A model generated the notes under the pieces. That model was not told where the DNA came from, did not search any database, and worked only from the letters and a program-made list of their open reading frames with translations. Shown here piece after piece: positions 17,170-25,928 of a stretch of DNA of 64,000 bases. How positions within the stretch are numbered: position 1 is the first letter of the stretch; each line of letters begins with the position of its first letter. Made by a program: the position numbers and the translations under genes. The DNA is taken from NCBI GenBank assembly GCA_046350055.1, contig JAXMBC010000001.1:434001-498000 (forward strand), in the 5' to 3' direction. This DNA is from JAEUIE01 sp046350055 (GTDB lineage Bacteria; Planctomycetota; Planctomycetia; Gemmatales; HRBIN36).

Positions 17170-18747
17170 ATGGCGATTGTGCAGCACGAATGTGGTGTGG
17201 CCGCGGTTTACGTCTTGCCCGGCTTCATGCCTCAGTCCCGCCTTCTGCCCCAGGGCGATCCCAATCTCGCCACCTCGCTGCTGCCGCGCATGCTGCTCGA
17301 TCTGCAGAATCGGGGCCAACTCGCCGCCGGCATCAGCACCTATAACCCCACCCGCGAGAAGCTGCTCGATACCCACAAGGAACTGGGCACCGTCATCGAA
17401 GCGTTCCGCCTCAACCACAAGGGCAAGAGCAAGAACATCCAGAAGGACTACGCCGGGGCTGCTGGCATCGGCCACGTCCGCTATGCCACCTGTGGCAGCG
17501 ACGAACGCAGTTACGCCCAGCCCTTCAACCGCTACCACGGCTGCAAATGGAAATGGTTCACCTTCGGCTACAATGGCCAGCTTGCCAACTATGCCGAGCT
17601 CAAGGATGAACTGCTCAAGATGCGGGACTATCACCTCACCCGCGATACCGATACCGAAGTCATCATGCACTTCCTCAGCCACGAACTGCGTGGCGACGTG
17701 CGGCCGAACCTCGTCGAAGTCTTCAAGAACATCAGCGAACGGTTTGATGGCGCCTACAACATCGTCTACATGAACGCCATGGGTGACATGGTGGTGGCTC
17801 GCGATCCGCAAGGTATCAAGCCCATGTGCTGGGCGAAGGATGGCAACCTCTTCGCCGCTGCCAGCGAGAGCGTCGCCCTGCAGAACCTGGGCTTCACCGA
17901 GGTGAAAGATCTGGAGCCTGGCGAGATCATCGTCATTGAGGATGGGCAATTCCGCATCGAGCGCTTCGCACCGAAGAAGACGCCCCGGCACTGCTTCTTT
18001 GAGTGGATCTACTTCGCCAATGTAGCGAGCGAGCTTGATGGCCACAGTGTGTACCTCACTCGCAATGCCCTGGGCATTGAACTCGCCAACCAGGAACGGG
18101 AGCTGAATCTCTTCCCGATGGATGAGAACACCATCGTGGTACCGGTGCCTGATACGGCCAAGGCAGCAGCCGACGCAATGGCGTTTGCCCTCAAACTGCC
18201 GAGCATCGAAGGGCTGATGCGAAACCGCTATGTCGGCCGCACTTTCATTGAAGGGGAGAACCGCGATGCCCGCATCCGTGCGAAGTACACGCCCCTACGG
18301 CAGGTGCTGGAGGGCAAGCGGGTGATCCTGGTGGAGGACACCATTGTCCGCAGTTCGACCATGAAGGCGCTGCTGGGCGTGATGCGTTCCACGGGCAAGG
18401 CGAAAGAGATTCACGTGCGGGTCGCCTGTCCACCGATCATCGCCCCATGCTTCTACGGCATCGATATGTCCACCATTCAGGAGCTATTCGCCCCGCGTTT
18501 CCTGCATGGCCAGCCGATCACCCGTGAGCATGAGAAGAAGATGGCCCAGGAACTGGGGGCCGACAGCCTGGCGTACCTGCCCATCGAATCACTGGCCCGC
18601 TGCATCGGCATCGAGACGAAAAAGCTCTGCCGGGCCTGCGTGACGGGCGACTATCCGACGCCGGAAGGCGAGCGGCTGTATCAGCTTTCGCTGAAACCTG
18701 CCTGCGGCGACAAGCGTACCTACGAGATGTCGGGCGGCACCAAGTAA
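17170..18747 (+). CDS. purF: Amidophosphoribosyltransferase
   Basis: 525 residues. It catalyses the first step of purine synthesis, glutamine + PRPP to phosphoribosylamine. The start MAIVQHECGVAAVY places the catalytic cysteine at residue 8 after a short propeptide, as in the processed Bacillus-type enzymes, rather than at residue 2. The glutaminase domain shows GIGHVRYAT and YNGQLANY. The PRPP loop is VILVEDTIVRSSTMKALL. FEWIYFA and PVPDTAKAAADA are also typical, and C-terminal cysteines (KKLCRACVTG) fit an Fe-S enzyme. It is a little longer than most PurF. No other pur genes adjoin. Confidence 0.93.
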   Translation: MAIVQHECGVAAVYVLPGFMPQSRLLPQGDPNLATSLLPRMLLDLQNRGQLAAGISTYNPTREKLLDTHKELGTVIEAFRLNHKGKSKNIQKDYAGAAGIGHVRYATCGSDERSYAQPFNRYHGCKWKWFTFGYNGQLANYAELKDELLKMRDYHLTRDTDTEVIMHFLSHELRGDVRPNLVEVFKNISERFDGAYNIVYMNAMGDMVVARDPQGIKPMCWAKDGNLFAAASESVALQNLGFTEVKDLEPGEIIVIEDGQFRIERFAPKKTPRHCFFEWIYFANVASELDGHSVYLTRNALGIELANQERELNLFPMDENTIVVPVPDTAKAAADAMAFALKLPSIEGLMRNRYVGRTFIEGENRDARIRAKYTPLRQVLEGKRVILVEDTIVRSSTMKALLGVMRSTGKAKEIHVRVACPPIIAPCFYGIDMSTIQELFAPRFLHGQPITREHEKKMAQELGADSLAYLPIESLARCIGIETKKLCRACVTGDYPTPEGERLYQLSLKPACGDKRTYEMSGGTK

Positions 18748-18773
18748 CACGAAGCGCAGCAACGGGAGAAGCC

Positions 18774-19337
18774 ATGACTGCACTAGCCATCCTCACCCTG
18801 TGCCTGATGCAAGCCCCTGAGCCGGACCGCCTCACCCAGCAGGAAGAGCGTGACCGCAAGGAGATGCTCGAGAGTGTTCTCAAGGCCAAGCCTGGCGTTT
18901 ATGCGCTGAACCTGGTTGATCCTGAAGTCAAGCGGCAGTTTGACCTCGCCAGCCTCATCGCCCAACTCGGGCTGCTCAAGATCAACAAGGCCATTGCTGA
19001 GAAGAAGTATGAATTTGAGAGCGACTTCGTCGGCTTCTACGTCTCCCGCTTCCCGAAAATCTACGACGAGGCGAAGCTGCGTCCCTGGGTGTTGGCTTAT
19101 GCCAATACCAACAAGAAGGAGAAGGACTTCTTCGCGCGGATGCTGAAAGACACCGGGCTGAAGGATGCCAAGCGTGATACGGTGCTGTATGGGTACTACA
19201 CGCTACCGTTTCCCACCGAACGGATATTCTACATCGAGCTGGTCTCGGTGGTTTATCAGAATGGTACTTCTGATTTCAGCAAGCTGACCAAGCGGGCGAA
19301 AGACTGGATCGCGCTGCACAATGACTTGTTTCCGTAG
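18774..19337 (+). CDS. Hypothetical protein downstream of purF
   Basis: 187 residues starting 26 bp after purF. The first 13 residues (MTALAILTLCLMQ) are hydrophobic and may be a short signal. The rest (RKEMLESVLKAKPGVYALN, YEFESDFVGFYVSRFPKIYD) is soluble and without a known family. A C-terminal KRAKDWIALHNDLFP ends it. It may be co-transcribed with purF, but nothing links it to purine synthesis. Confidence 0.6.
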   Translation: MTALAILTLCLMQAPEPDRLTQQEERDRKEMLESVLKAKPGVYALNLVDPEVKRQFDLASLIAQLGLLKINKAIAEKKYEFESDFVGFYVSRFPKIYDEAKLRPWVLAYANTNKKEKDFFARMLKDTGLKDAKRDTVLYGYYTLPFPTERIFYIELVSVVYQNGTSDFSKLTKRAKDWIALHNDLFP

Positions 19338-19403
19338 CGACTAGCGTGAACAGAAGAAACGATGGCGTCTAAATAGTCATCGCGTGGTCTGCAGGGTTAA
19401 GCT

Positions 19404-19472
19404 GAGTACCGCATACCACTGCCACGACTACTCGTATCTGGGCAATGATCCGGGCACCCGGCTGCAAAAACA
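19404..19472. repeat. Solo half of a long inverted-repeat element
   Basis: About 69 bp sharing GAGTACCGC, CAATGATCCGGG and ACCCGGCT in the same order and spacing with 20542-20610, the right arm of the element at 20392-20610. The two lie on opposite sides of the coiled-coil gene. Confidence 0.6.
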
Positions 19473-19559
19473 TAAAGGAAGGTAATAGAGTGAAATAGCT
19501 GGCTCTCAAAGTCAAATAGAGCTACGCTTCATCATGTTCATGTATAGTGAGGCACACAA

Positions 19560-20384
19560 ATGAAGAAACTACTCGCATTATTCGCAGTATTAATTGTTGT
19601 CGTAGCTGTGTTCAGCAGAAAACCTGACGGACATGCAGTGCCATCAGCTAACATAGTTCCATCTGAAAATCCAGTTGTTGCTGTTGAACCTAAAGTCGAA
19701 CAAAGAAAAAGTCCACAAATAGTTAGAGTAGGTGACGACTGCAGGCTTCACTCAGGTGAAGAACAAATCATACTTGGCGTCTCAAACGATATAAATAGCA
19801 GGATCACTAAGTTATTGATTGCTAAAGACTCAATAGGCATCTTAAATTTAGTTAACGCCAAACTGGCGTTTATTGTTCAGTCTGGAACAAAGGCTCGAAT
19901 CATTGACAAGGGATTCCTTACGAGTGAAGTTCGAATATTAGAAGGCAACCATTTCGGCCGTTCTGGATTTCTCCCCTCAGAATTTTTAGTTGCAATTGAC
20001 GCAGTAAAAGAGGAACAAGAACAGCAGCAGTTAGAAAGGCTGAATCAGATCGAAGCAGCAGAGAAAAAACAATTAGAAGAACAAAAACAACAGGAACAAA
20101 TGAACCTTGAAATCGCCAGACGGAAAGAAGCAAATGAAGCATTAAGAAAGGCTGCTCAAGAAGCTAGAGAACGAGAGAAAATGCTGGAAAAAGAGAGATT
20201 AGATAAGAAAGCCGCCGAGGACGAAGACAAAGCTAACGAGCTCCTGAAACATGCCAAACGCTGGCTCAATGAAGGGAACAAGGAGCTCGCCGTTATCCGC
20301 CTGAAGGATCTTTTGAAGCGATTCCCCGAGAGCAAGGCCGCACCCGAAGGACGGCAGTTGCTGGAGAAGATCGAGGGGAAGTAA
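19560..20384 (+). CDS. Exported coiled-coil protein, AT-rich gene
   Basis: 274 residues. MKKLLALFAVLIVVVAVFSRK is a signal peptide or anchor. Residues ~55-140 form a small globular part (VRVGDDCRLHSGEEQIILGV, later FGRSGFLPSEFLV) that resembles an SH3-like exported domain. Residues ~145-235 are a long Glu/Gln/Lys-rich coiled coil. The tail (AKRWLNEGNKELAVIRLKDLLKRFPES) looks like one TPR-type hairpin. The first two thirds are strikingly AT-rich and use AAA/ATA/TTA codons that neighbours avoid, while the last 150 bp return to local GC. Together with the flanking repeats this suggests transfer or chimerism. Confidence 0.75.
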   Translation: MKKLLALFAVLIVVVAVFSRKPDGHAVPSANIVPSENPVVAVEPKVEQRKSPQIVRVGDDCRLHSGEEQIILGVSNDINSRITKLLIAKDSIGILNLVNAKLAFIVQSGTKARIIDKGFLTSEVRILEGNHFGRSGFLPSEFLVAIDAVKEEQEQQQLERLNQIEAAEKKQLEEQKQQEQMNLEIARRKEANEALRKAAQEAREREKMLEKERLDKKAAEDEDKANELLKHAKRWLNEGNKELAVIRLKDLLKRFPESKAAPEGRQLLEKIEGK

Positions 20385-20391
20385 CTAAGCC

Positions 20392-20610
20392 GGGTGCCAG
20401 GATCGTCTCGTTATCCCCAAGACGTGGCAGGTTCTTGCGGTACTCCGCTCGACCCTGTTGTCTTGCGGGGATGTTACTCCTCGGCAGCAGGGTCGAGAAT
20501 GAGTACATTCACGACCCTGCTACAACCTGGAGGGTCATGTGGAGTACCGCGTAGGTATTCCACAACAATCCATATGCTGTCAATGATCCGGGAACCCGGC
20601 TATAGAAACA
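20392..20610. repeat. MITE-like element with ~58-bp imperfect terminal inverted repeats
   Basis: The left arm begins GCCGGGTGCCAGGATC and the right arm reads outward as GCCGGGTTCCCGGATC. Both arms run to a perfect inner inverted repeat, GCGGTACTCC / GGAGTACCGC. Between them is a second hairpin, CTCGACCCTG / CAGGGTCGAG. No coding frame fits. It lies 8 bp after the coiled-coil gene. Confidence 0.65.
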
Positions 20611-20672
20611 GGGTTAGGCGGCGTACCGCCTAACCCTGTAGTAGTTTTGAGTGTTCTATTTTCCGGCAGGCA

Positions 20673-21518
20673 TCAGTTGGCTGAAGCGGCCTGCACCGGT
20701 TGCTGGCTGGTGCGTCGCTTGAGTTTGCGGCGACGATGGCGGCGAACGCCAAGAACAATGGCACCCAGCCCGGCACCGGTCATGATGACGGTGGAGGGTT
20801 CGGGGACTGCAGCCAAGGACTGAATGCTGACATCATACCCACCGGCCTGATTCTCGCGGAACAGTATGAATTGTTCATTGTCTATAGGCAACAGCGAGAG
20901 ATCCGTGATGAAACCATCGGCTGATCCTGGTACGGGATTAAACCCGGAGGAATTTCCCTGATCCAGCCCGACAGTGGCGTTCCCGCCTTGGAGAAAAGTC
21001 GACATATTCGTGTAATCGAAGGCGAGATCTCCAGCCTGGAAGTTGAAGGTTCCGATGGTGAGGGGACCATTGAACCAGACAGCCTGGAACGTGTAACGAG
21101 CAGCAGGATTACTGCCGAAATTGGAGATGTTCTGCCAGGTTACCGCATAGTACGGGTTTGTCACGTCACCCTGGTTATCCAGAATGGCACTGGCGGGAGG
21201 GGTACCAGTGGTAATGAGGTCATCCCAGAACGGAGCGATACGGGTAACAGCGGTCGGAAACGTACCGTTTGAGAAGGTTGTGTTGGATGAGAAGTTGAGG
21301 TTTCCATTGGTGCTAATATCCACAGTGGTACGGGTCACACCATAGAAATTGAAGGTGCCTGTGGTGGGCAGCGTTCGAGTAATGGAAGAGTCATCGCCTG
21401 TGAGGCCAGTATTTGTCAACGTGCTGGGGTCAATCAGCAAGCCCGTTTGAGCGTGGACAGTCAAGCTTCCCATCAGCAACACAATCATACAACTGGTGGT
21501 ACGCAAAGCTTGCTTCAT
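20673..21518 (-). CDS. PEP-CTERM protein with nidogen-like domain
   Basis: 281 residues. A signal peptide (MKQALRTTSCMIVLLMGSLTVHAQ) is followed by a nidogen-like extracellular domain: LPTTGTFNFYGV, VDISTNGNLNFSS, RIAPFWDDLITTG, YYAVTWQNI, YTFQAVWFNG and ATVGLDQG. The C-terminus VPEPSTVIMTGAGLGAIVLG plus an arginine/lysine cluster (VRRHRRRKLKRR) is the PEP-CTERM signal for exosortase/archaeosortase-type sorting. The tail after it is unusually long (about 15 more residues). No exosortase gene is in the window. Likely exported and linked to the envelope or extracellular matrix. Confidence 0.9.
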   Translation of the reverse strand: MKQALRTTSCMIVLLMGSLTVHAQTGLLIDPSTLTNTGLTGDDSSITRTLPTTGTFNFYGVTRTTVDISTNGNLNFSSNTTFSNGTFPTAVTRIAPFWDDLITTGTPPASAILDNQGDVTNPYYAVTWQNISNFGSNPAARYTFQAVWFNGPLTIGTFNFQAGDLAFDYTNMSTFLQGGNATVGLDQGNSSGFNPVPGSADGFITDLSLLPIDNEQFILFRENQAGGYDVSIQSLAAVPEPSTVIMTGAGLGAIVLGVRRHRRRKLKRRTSQQPVQAASAN

Positions 21519-21741
21519 GGTTGCTGTCCCTCATCCCGGGTGTGCAGAGCTTGGAGATATCAAGGGGCATGATAGGCACATGACAACGCTGAACACAATG
21601 AGAAACTTTCATTTTTGTCCATTTGATCGAGCCGGGTACGAAGCCACGCCACAATCTCAATCATCGTTCCCAAACGCCAGTAACGCCTCGAGTGACGTAC
21701 CCGAGACGTTACCGACCCCCTGTTAATCCCACCGCTACTGT

Positions 21742-22713
21742 CTAGTAACGGATGATGAGTTCCGTTACCAGACGATTCTCGATCAGATCCTTGCGATCGG
21801 TGATGGGGAACTCATACGCAGCACCGAGTTCCAGGTTGCAGCTCAGCTTGGCCTTGGCACCGAAAGCTACGGTCACCAGGGTGTTGCCTGTCACGCCGAC
21901 TGTGCCGAAGTTCAACAGGCCGTCGCCTTCGCCTACCACATTGGGAAGACGGTCGCCACCGCCGGTGTAGTAGAAGACGTTCAGTTCAGCCAGCGGATAG
22001 AACCAGCCACCGATGGCTTTATCGATGTGAAAGCTGTTGTAGAGGAAGCTGCTGTTGTAAGCCGTGTTGGTGGGGAACTGGAAGCCGAAGGTATTGAGGA
22101 GGTGAACCGTCTCACCAATGCGCTGGCCAGCGGTGAGGAAGGTAGTGAAGAGGCTGCCACCCGGATACTGGAAGAGGTTTTCGCCACCAGTTGGAATTTC
22201 GATCATGAAGCCAGCTGCGGCGAGGGTCTGGTTTTCAACATCACGCAGGAAGGTGTATTTGAGACCAGCAGCCAGGTTGAGCCAGCCGGTTTCATGGAAA
22301 CCACCAGCGGTATCCACACGGGCCAGGCCATCCTTGTCAGCAATGATGCTGAGCCGTTCGTTGATGGCGATGTTGGCCTGCAGGGCATAGACCTGAGTGC
22401 TGCCGCCACCCAGGGCATGGTCGCTGGGGATGTTGTTATTGATGAACATCGGGCGGAGGTAGGTGTTCGAGCGGGGGTCTTTGCTCAGGATGGGATTGCT
22501 GATCGGCCCGATGAAGGTGTCGAAGCAGTGGTCGCTCTGGAAGGGAGCCCGATTCTGCTCACAGCAGTTGTTGAAGAGGTTGCAGCCGTGGTCGGGGGCG
22601 AAATGCAGGGTGCTGCTCTTGGCTTCCTGAACGGGTGCAGCGGGAGGCGTCTGGGGGGCCTCCATCTCTCCGCCACTTAAACCAACAGCCATGCCCAAGG
22701 CATACAGATACAT
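21742..22713 (-). CDS. Secreted or outer-membrane hypothetical protein
   Basis: 323 residues, start supported by GGAGG upstream. The short hydrophobic N-terminus (MYLYALGMAVGLSGGE) may act as a signal. A Cys-rich stretch follows (HGCNLFNNCCEQNR, DHCFDTF). The rest alternates polar and hydrophobic residues in strands (LNLAAGLKYTFLRD, LVTVAFGAKAKLSCNLELGAAYEFP) and ends in the aromatic/hydrophobic motif TELIIRY. That pattern fits an outer-membrane beta-barrel. No specific family is assigned. Confidence 0.7.
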   Translation of the reverse strand: MYLYALGMAVGLSGGEMEAPQTPPAAPVQEAKSSTLHFAPDHGCNLFNNCCEQNRAPFQSDHCFDTFIGPISNPILSKDPRSNTYLRPMFINNNIPSDHALGGGSTQVYALQANIAINERLSIIADKDGLARVDTAGGFHETGWLNLAAGLKYTFLRDVENQTLAAAGFMIEIPTGGENLFQYPGGSLFTTFLTAGQRIGETVHLLNTFGFQFPTNTAYNSSFLYNSFHIDKAIGGWFYPLAELNVFYYTGGGDRLPNVVGEGDGLLNFGTVGVTGNTLVTVAFGAKAKLSCNLELGAAYEFPITDRKDLIENRLVTELIIRY

Positions 22714-22957
22714 AGTGTCCTCCAGGTAACAGTCCGTGTCACCGCGGGTGAGAAATAGGAGTCATCCGTCCTGAATGACTGCTATTGCATCGACCTTTCT
22801 GCCAAGCTGATCAACCGGATACGGGCAATAATTGGAGAGTCGTGTCGTTAAAGGAAACTGAGACACGGGAAACAACGCCACTGGCGCAGGTAGCGAATGG
22901 GAGGGGGGGGACAGCGGAACTACAAAGCCAGGAGAGGATTTCTATTCAAGTCGTACC

Positions 22958-23398
22958 TTACGCTCGACGACGGATCGGCAGAATGCACAGGGGCCGGCTG
23001 GGATTCTGTTCGAAAATCAGCTCCGACAAGGACGTATCGCCAAACGCTTTTTCAATAGCAGCGATGGCCGTATCGAGCCGTCGGTGCAGGGAACAGAGCT
23101 GGGTACCATGCATAGGGATGCCCAAGGGGCACGAGCGGATGCGTTCGAGAGGCTCCACGGCATTGATGATCTGGAGCATGTTGATTTCGCTGGGCGACTT
23201 CGTCAGCAGCACACCGCCATGAAGCCCACGCCGGGTTTCAATCAACTTCGCCCGCACCAGGCTGTTAATGATCTTGGAGAGATACGCACGAGGCACCTTC
23301 GTGTGTTCAGCAATTTCATCGGTCGTACGTGATTGAGGCGCAAACTGTGCCAGGTGAACACAGGCCCGTAACGCATATTCCACACTTTGCGACAGCAT
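22958..23398 (-). CDS. Rrf2 family transcriptional regulator
   Basis: 146 residues. The winged helix begins MLSQSVEYALRACVHLA with TDEIAEHTKVPRAYLSKIIN as the recognition helix and GLHGGVLLTKSP as the wing. Cysteines at 90 (SCPLG) and 102 (LCSLH), with a third near the C-terminus (PLCILP), fit the Fe-S or redox-sensing loop seen in NsrR/IscR relatives, though spacing differs. The protein probably represses genes in response to NO, oxidant or Fe-S state. No isc/suf/nitrite genes adjoin, so its targets are unknown. Confidence 0.88.
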   Translation of the reverse strand: MLSQSVEYALRACVHLAQFAPQSRTTDEIAEHTKVPRAYLSKIINSLVRAKLIETRRGLHGGVLLTKSPSEINMLQIINAVEPLERIRSCPLGIPMHGTQLCSLHRRLDTAIAAIEKAFGDTSLSELIFEQNPSRPLCILPIRRRA

Positions 23399-23523
23399 AT
23401 AGAGATCCGACTAGTTATAGAGCAATATAGTTCATCGCGGTCGGGATGTCCGATATTGACACGAGTTCCCGGAATCACCAGGTGTCCAGGAGACCGGCCA
23501 CAGCTATCAGTCACGACCGTGCC

Positions 23524-23952
23524 TTACCCCATCTCTCCCGGGACCATGACCATCCAGTTGATGCCGAAGCGATCTTCAACCAGGCCGTAACAAGGCGACC
23601 AGAACGTTTTTGTCAGAGGCATGGTGACTTTGCCACCCTCGGCCAGCGCAGCAAAGGCCCGATGTGCTTCGGGTTCATTGTCCACACTGAACGCCAGCGA
23701 GAAGCCGGTGTGGGGTGTGTTCACATCACAGCCATCGGAAGCCATGATCCTGGTGCTCCCGATGGAGAGCGAGGCGTGCATGATCTTATCCTGGAAGCCG
23801 GGCGGGATGCGGTCAGCGGGCACCGGCTGCGGGCTCTCGCTGAACTTCATCTGCATGATAACCTTCGCCCCCAGCGCCTTCTGGTAAAACTGCATCGCCT
23901 CTTCACAGCGTCCGCCGAAGAAAAGGTACGTCTCCACCATGCTCGGTTTCAT
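23524..23952 (-). CDS. VOC family protein (PhnB/glyoxalase-like)
   Basis: 142 residues from ATG 23952, which has a GGGAG site; ATG 23988 would overlap the next gene. MVETYLFFGGRCEEAMQFYQKALGAKV is the first beta-alpha-beta-beta module; HASLSIGSTRIMASDG and AFSVDNEPEAHRAFAALAEGGKVTMPLTKTFW form the second. The end WSPCYGLVEDRFGINWMV is typical of PhnB-like VOC proteins (the 3-demethylubiquinone-9 methyltransferase misnomer family). Activity unknown. The start lies just after the NIPSNAP gene, so the two may be one transcript. Confidence 0.9.
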   Translation of the reverse strand: MKPSMVETYLFFGGRCEEAMQFYQKALGAKVIMQMKFSESPQPVPADRIPPGFQDKIMHASLSIGSTRIMASDGCDVNTPHTGFSLAFSVDNEPEAHRAFAALAEGGKVTMPLTKTFWSPCYGLVEDRFGINWMVMVPGEMG

Positions 23953-23978
23953 AGGACACTCCCATTCTGGATTGGCTG

Positions 23979-24806
23979 CTACTTCCATGGCGAGTAGTCT
24001 GTGGGTTGCAACACGAGCGACTTGACGCCGTTCCTGACGGTGAGGGGGCCGCCGGCAACCTTCTCACTCTCGGTGTAGGCTTTCTTCCACAGTTCATCCT
24101 TACCGAATGCGCCAAAGTTCTTGGCCATTGCTTCAGCGGAAGGATGGGCCAGGAAGTAGACCAAGGCCACAGGGGCAGCGGTGGCATCTGCCTCCGCAGC
24201 AGCTTGTTCCTTACCTTTGGCTGCAAGGCCCTTCAGCAGTTCGCCGACTGTGGTTTTCTCGTTCTCGCCCAGGTTGAAGTAGGCCAGGTTGGTGATGTTG
24301 TGTTTGGTGAAGAGCTTGACCGTGTGGTCGCGGAAGCGGGTGTTGAGGTTAGGCAACCGGCTGGCGGGGGTGATATAGGTACGCAGTTCGAAGATGCGAT
24401 TGCCAGTCTGGTCGGGCTTGATGGCTGGGCTGTAGTCGGTGGCTTCGAGGAAGAAGCGACTGACACTGGCGATGGGTCGGCCCTCTTTCGACGCAGCTAC
24501 GATGTCTGCCTTGAACTCCTCGTCGGCATTCAGCATATCCCAACTCTTCAAGGCGGACGGTTTATCGGGATAGGCAATCAGCAGGAAGATACGCTCATCG
24601 TTCTTGTCGGCAGACAGCCAGGCACCCTGCAGATCCATGCGGTACCGGGCGGCGTACTTGCTGCCCATGCCAGCCAAGACATTGTTCAACACCGCTCGCT
24701 TGCCGGGGCTGGCCTGATAGACGCGGAGTTCAAAGCAGCGGGTGTCTGGTGCAGGTACGGTGCTGTGTGGCTGCAGCAAGAGCAGAAGTAGAAGAGATCG
24801 AAGCAT
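23979..24806 (-). CDS. NIPSNAP family protein, exported
   Basis: 275 residues from ATG 24806 (MLRSLLLLLLLQPHSTVPAP, a signal peptide); ATG 24839 adds 11 residues. Two NIPSNAP domains in tandem: CFELRVYQASPGKRAVLNNVL (about residues 22-120) and RIFELRTYITPASRLPNLNTRF (about residues 140-270). Each is a ferredoxin-like alpha/beta barrel; function in bacteria is unclear. It lies upstream of the VOC gene. Confidence 0.88.
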   Translation of the reverse strand: MLRSLLLLLLLQPHSTVPAPDTRCFELRVYQASPGKRAVLNNVLAGMGSKYAARYRMDLQGAWLSADKNDERIFLLIAYPDKPSALKSWDMLNADEEFKADIVAASKEGRPIASVSRFFLEATDYSPAIKPDQTGNRIFELRTYITPASRLPNLNTRFRDHTVKLFTKHNITNLAYFNLGENEKTTVGELLKGLAAKGKEQAAAEADATAAPVALVYFLAHPSAEAMAKNFGAFGKDELWKKAYTESEKVAGGPLTVRNGVKSLVLQPTDYSPWK

Positions 24807-25010
24807 GAAGAGTATCCTTGGCCTGGTGTTACAGGCCATGATACAGAGTTGGCAAAGGGAGTCCCGACATCAGGCTTCATCAGAACTTCAGGCATCGAGA
24901 GAAATGCATGAGAGGCGGAACACTTTATCCGCGGCGCGGGTTTCACTGTATCAGATGCTCTGGCGATTGTTCTGGTGAGCGATGCCAGGTGTCAAGTGGA
25001 GGAACCTCTC

Positions 25011-25838
25011 ATGTGGTATACAGGAACAGTGGCAGCACTGCTCGTGACACTCGCCGTCGGGCCGGCCAGCGCTCAGGACCGGCGAGGTGGCAACTCGGAT
25101 GAAGCGATACGCAAACTGGAACGGGAACTGGCATCGCTCAAAGCAGAAGTGAAGAAACTGCAGGAGAGCCGAAAGTCGGAACGCCCTGGTCCAGGCAAAG
25201 AGGATGCACGCAGGCCCGGCGGACCTGGTGGACGTGATGGCTTAGCCAGACAGGGTGGTCCTGGCGGTGGTGGACGTGGCATGGGAGGCCCCGGTGGTGA
25301 TCGCCGTGGTTATGCCCAGCGTGGTCCGGGTGGCGATCGCCGAGGTTACGCGCAGCGTGGCCCGGGTGGCCCACGTGGATTTGGTGGCCCAGGCATGGCT
25401 CAACGCGGGCCAAGTGGATTCGGCGGCCCGGGATTCAACAACCGTGGTTTCCAGCATCGTGACTTTGCCTTCCGTGGCCCAGGCCCACAGCGTGGTCCCT
25501 GGTTCAACAACCGTGGTCCCGGCTTCCCCGGCCAGCCTAGCTTTGGCCCACAGTGGAATCGTGGCGGGTTTGGCGGCTTTCAGGGTAACCGCATGGGACC
25601 GGGTCGCCCCGGGTTTGATCCCCGTGGGGGACAATCCTTCCGCCGAGGCGACTTTGGCCCGGAGGGGCGTGGTGCATTCCGACGGGGTCCTGAAGCACGT
25701 TCCAGCATGGAACGTGATCGTGAACGGCGACCTGAAGGGGAACGCAGTGGTGGCCCGGATCGGCCTCGCGGTGATCGACCCGGTGGTGACCGGCCTGCTG
25801 GCGAACGCCGCCCCGGAGATTCACGACCACCAGTTTAA
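25011..25838 (+). CDS. Secreted Gly/Arg/Pro-rich low-complexity protein
   Basis: 275 residues from ATG 25011 with GGAGG upstream. Signal peptide MWYTGTVAALLVTLAVGPASAQ, then a short coiled coil (AIRKLERELASLKAEVKKLQ). About 200 residues follow of imperfect repeats such as GGPGGDRRGYAQRGPGG, FGGPGFNNRGFQ and RRGDFGPEGRGAFRRG. The C-terminus is Arg/Gly/Pro/Asp. Such sequences are intrinsically disordered and often bind polyanions or form extracellular matrix. The role is unknown. Real coding is supported by the signal peptide and ribosome site, although the low complexity produces open frames on both strands. Confidence 0.75.
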   Translation: MWYTGTVAALLVTLAVGPASAQDRRGGNSDEAIRKLERELASLKAEVKKLQESRKSERPGPGKEDARRPGGPGGRDGLARQGGPGGGGRGMGGPGGDRRGYAQRGPGGDRRGYAQRGPGGPRGFGGPGMAQRGPSGFGGPGFNNRGFQHRDFAFRGPGPQRGPWFNNRGPGFPGQPSFGPQWNRGGFGGFQGNRMGPGRPGFDPRGGQSFRRGDFGPEGRGAFRRGPEARSSMERDRERRPEGERSGGPDRPRGDRPGGDRPAGERRPGDSRPPV

Positions 25839-25842
25839 ATGA

Positions 25843-25916
25843 AGTGCTGAGTGCTGAGTCCTGAGTGCTGAGTACTGAGAGAGTTCCTCGAGAGCTTTCC
25901 TTAGCACTTAGCACTC
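25843..25916. repeat. Heptad repeat AGTNCTG, folding as a hairpin between convergent genes
   Basis: Five heptads (AGTGCTG, AGTGCTG, AGTCCTG, AGTGCTG, AGTACTG) at 25843-25877, then the inverted TTAGCACTTAGCACTC at 25901-25916. Together they could form a long stem between two converging genes and act as a bidirectional terminator. Confidence 0.7.
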
Positions 25917-25928
25917 TTGAAAAAGCAC

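Noticed and set aside
24006..24791. 261-codon plus-strand frame opposite the NIPSNAP gene
   Set aside because: The minus-strand gene has a signal peptide and two recognisable domains; the plus frame has none.
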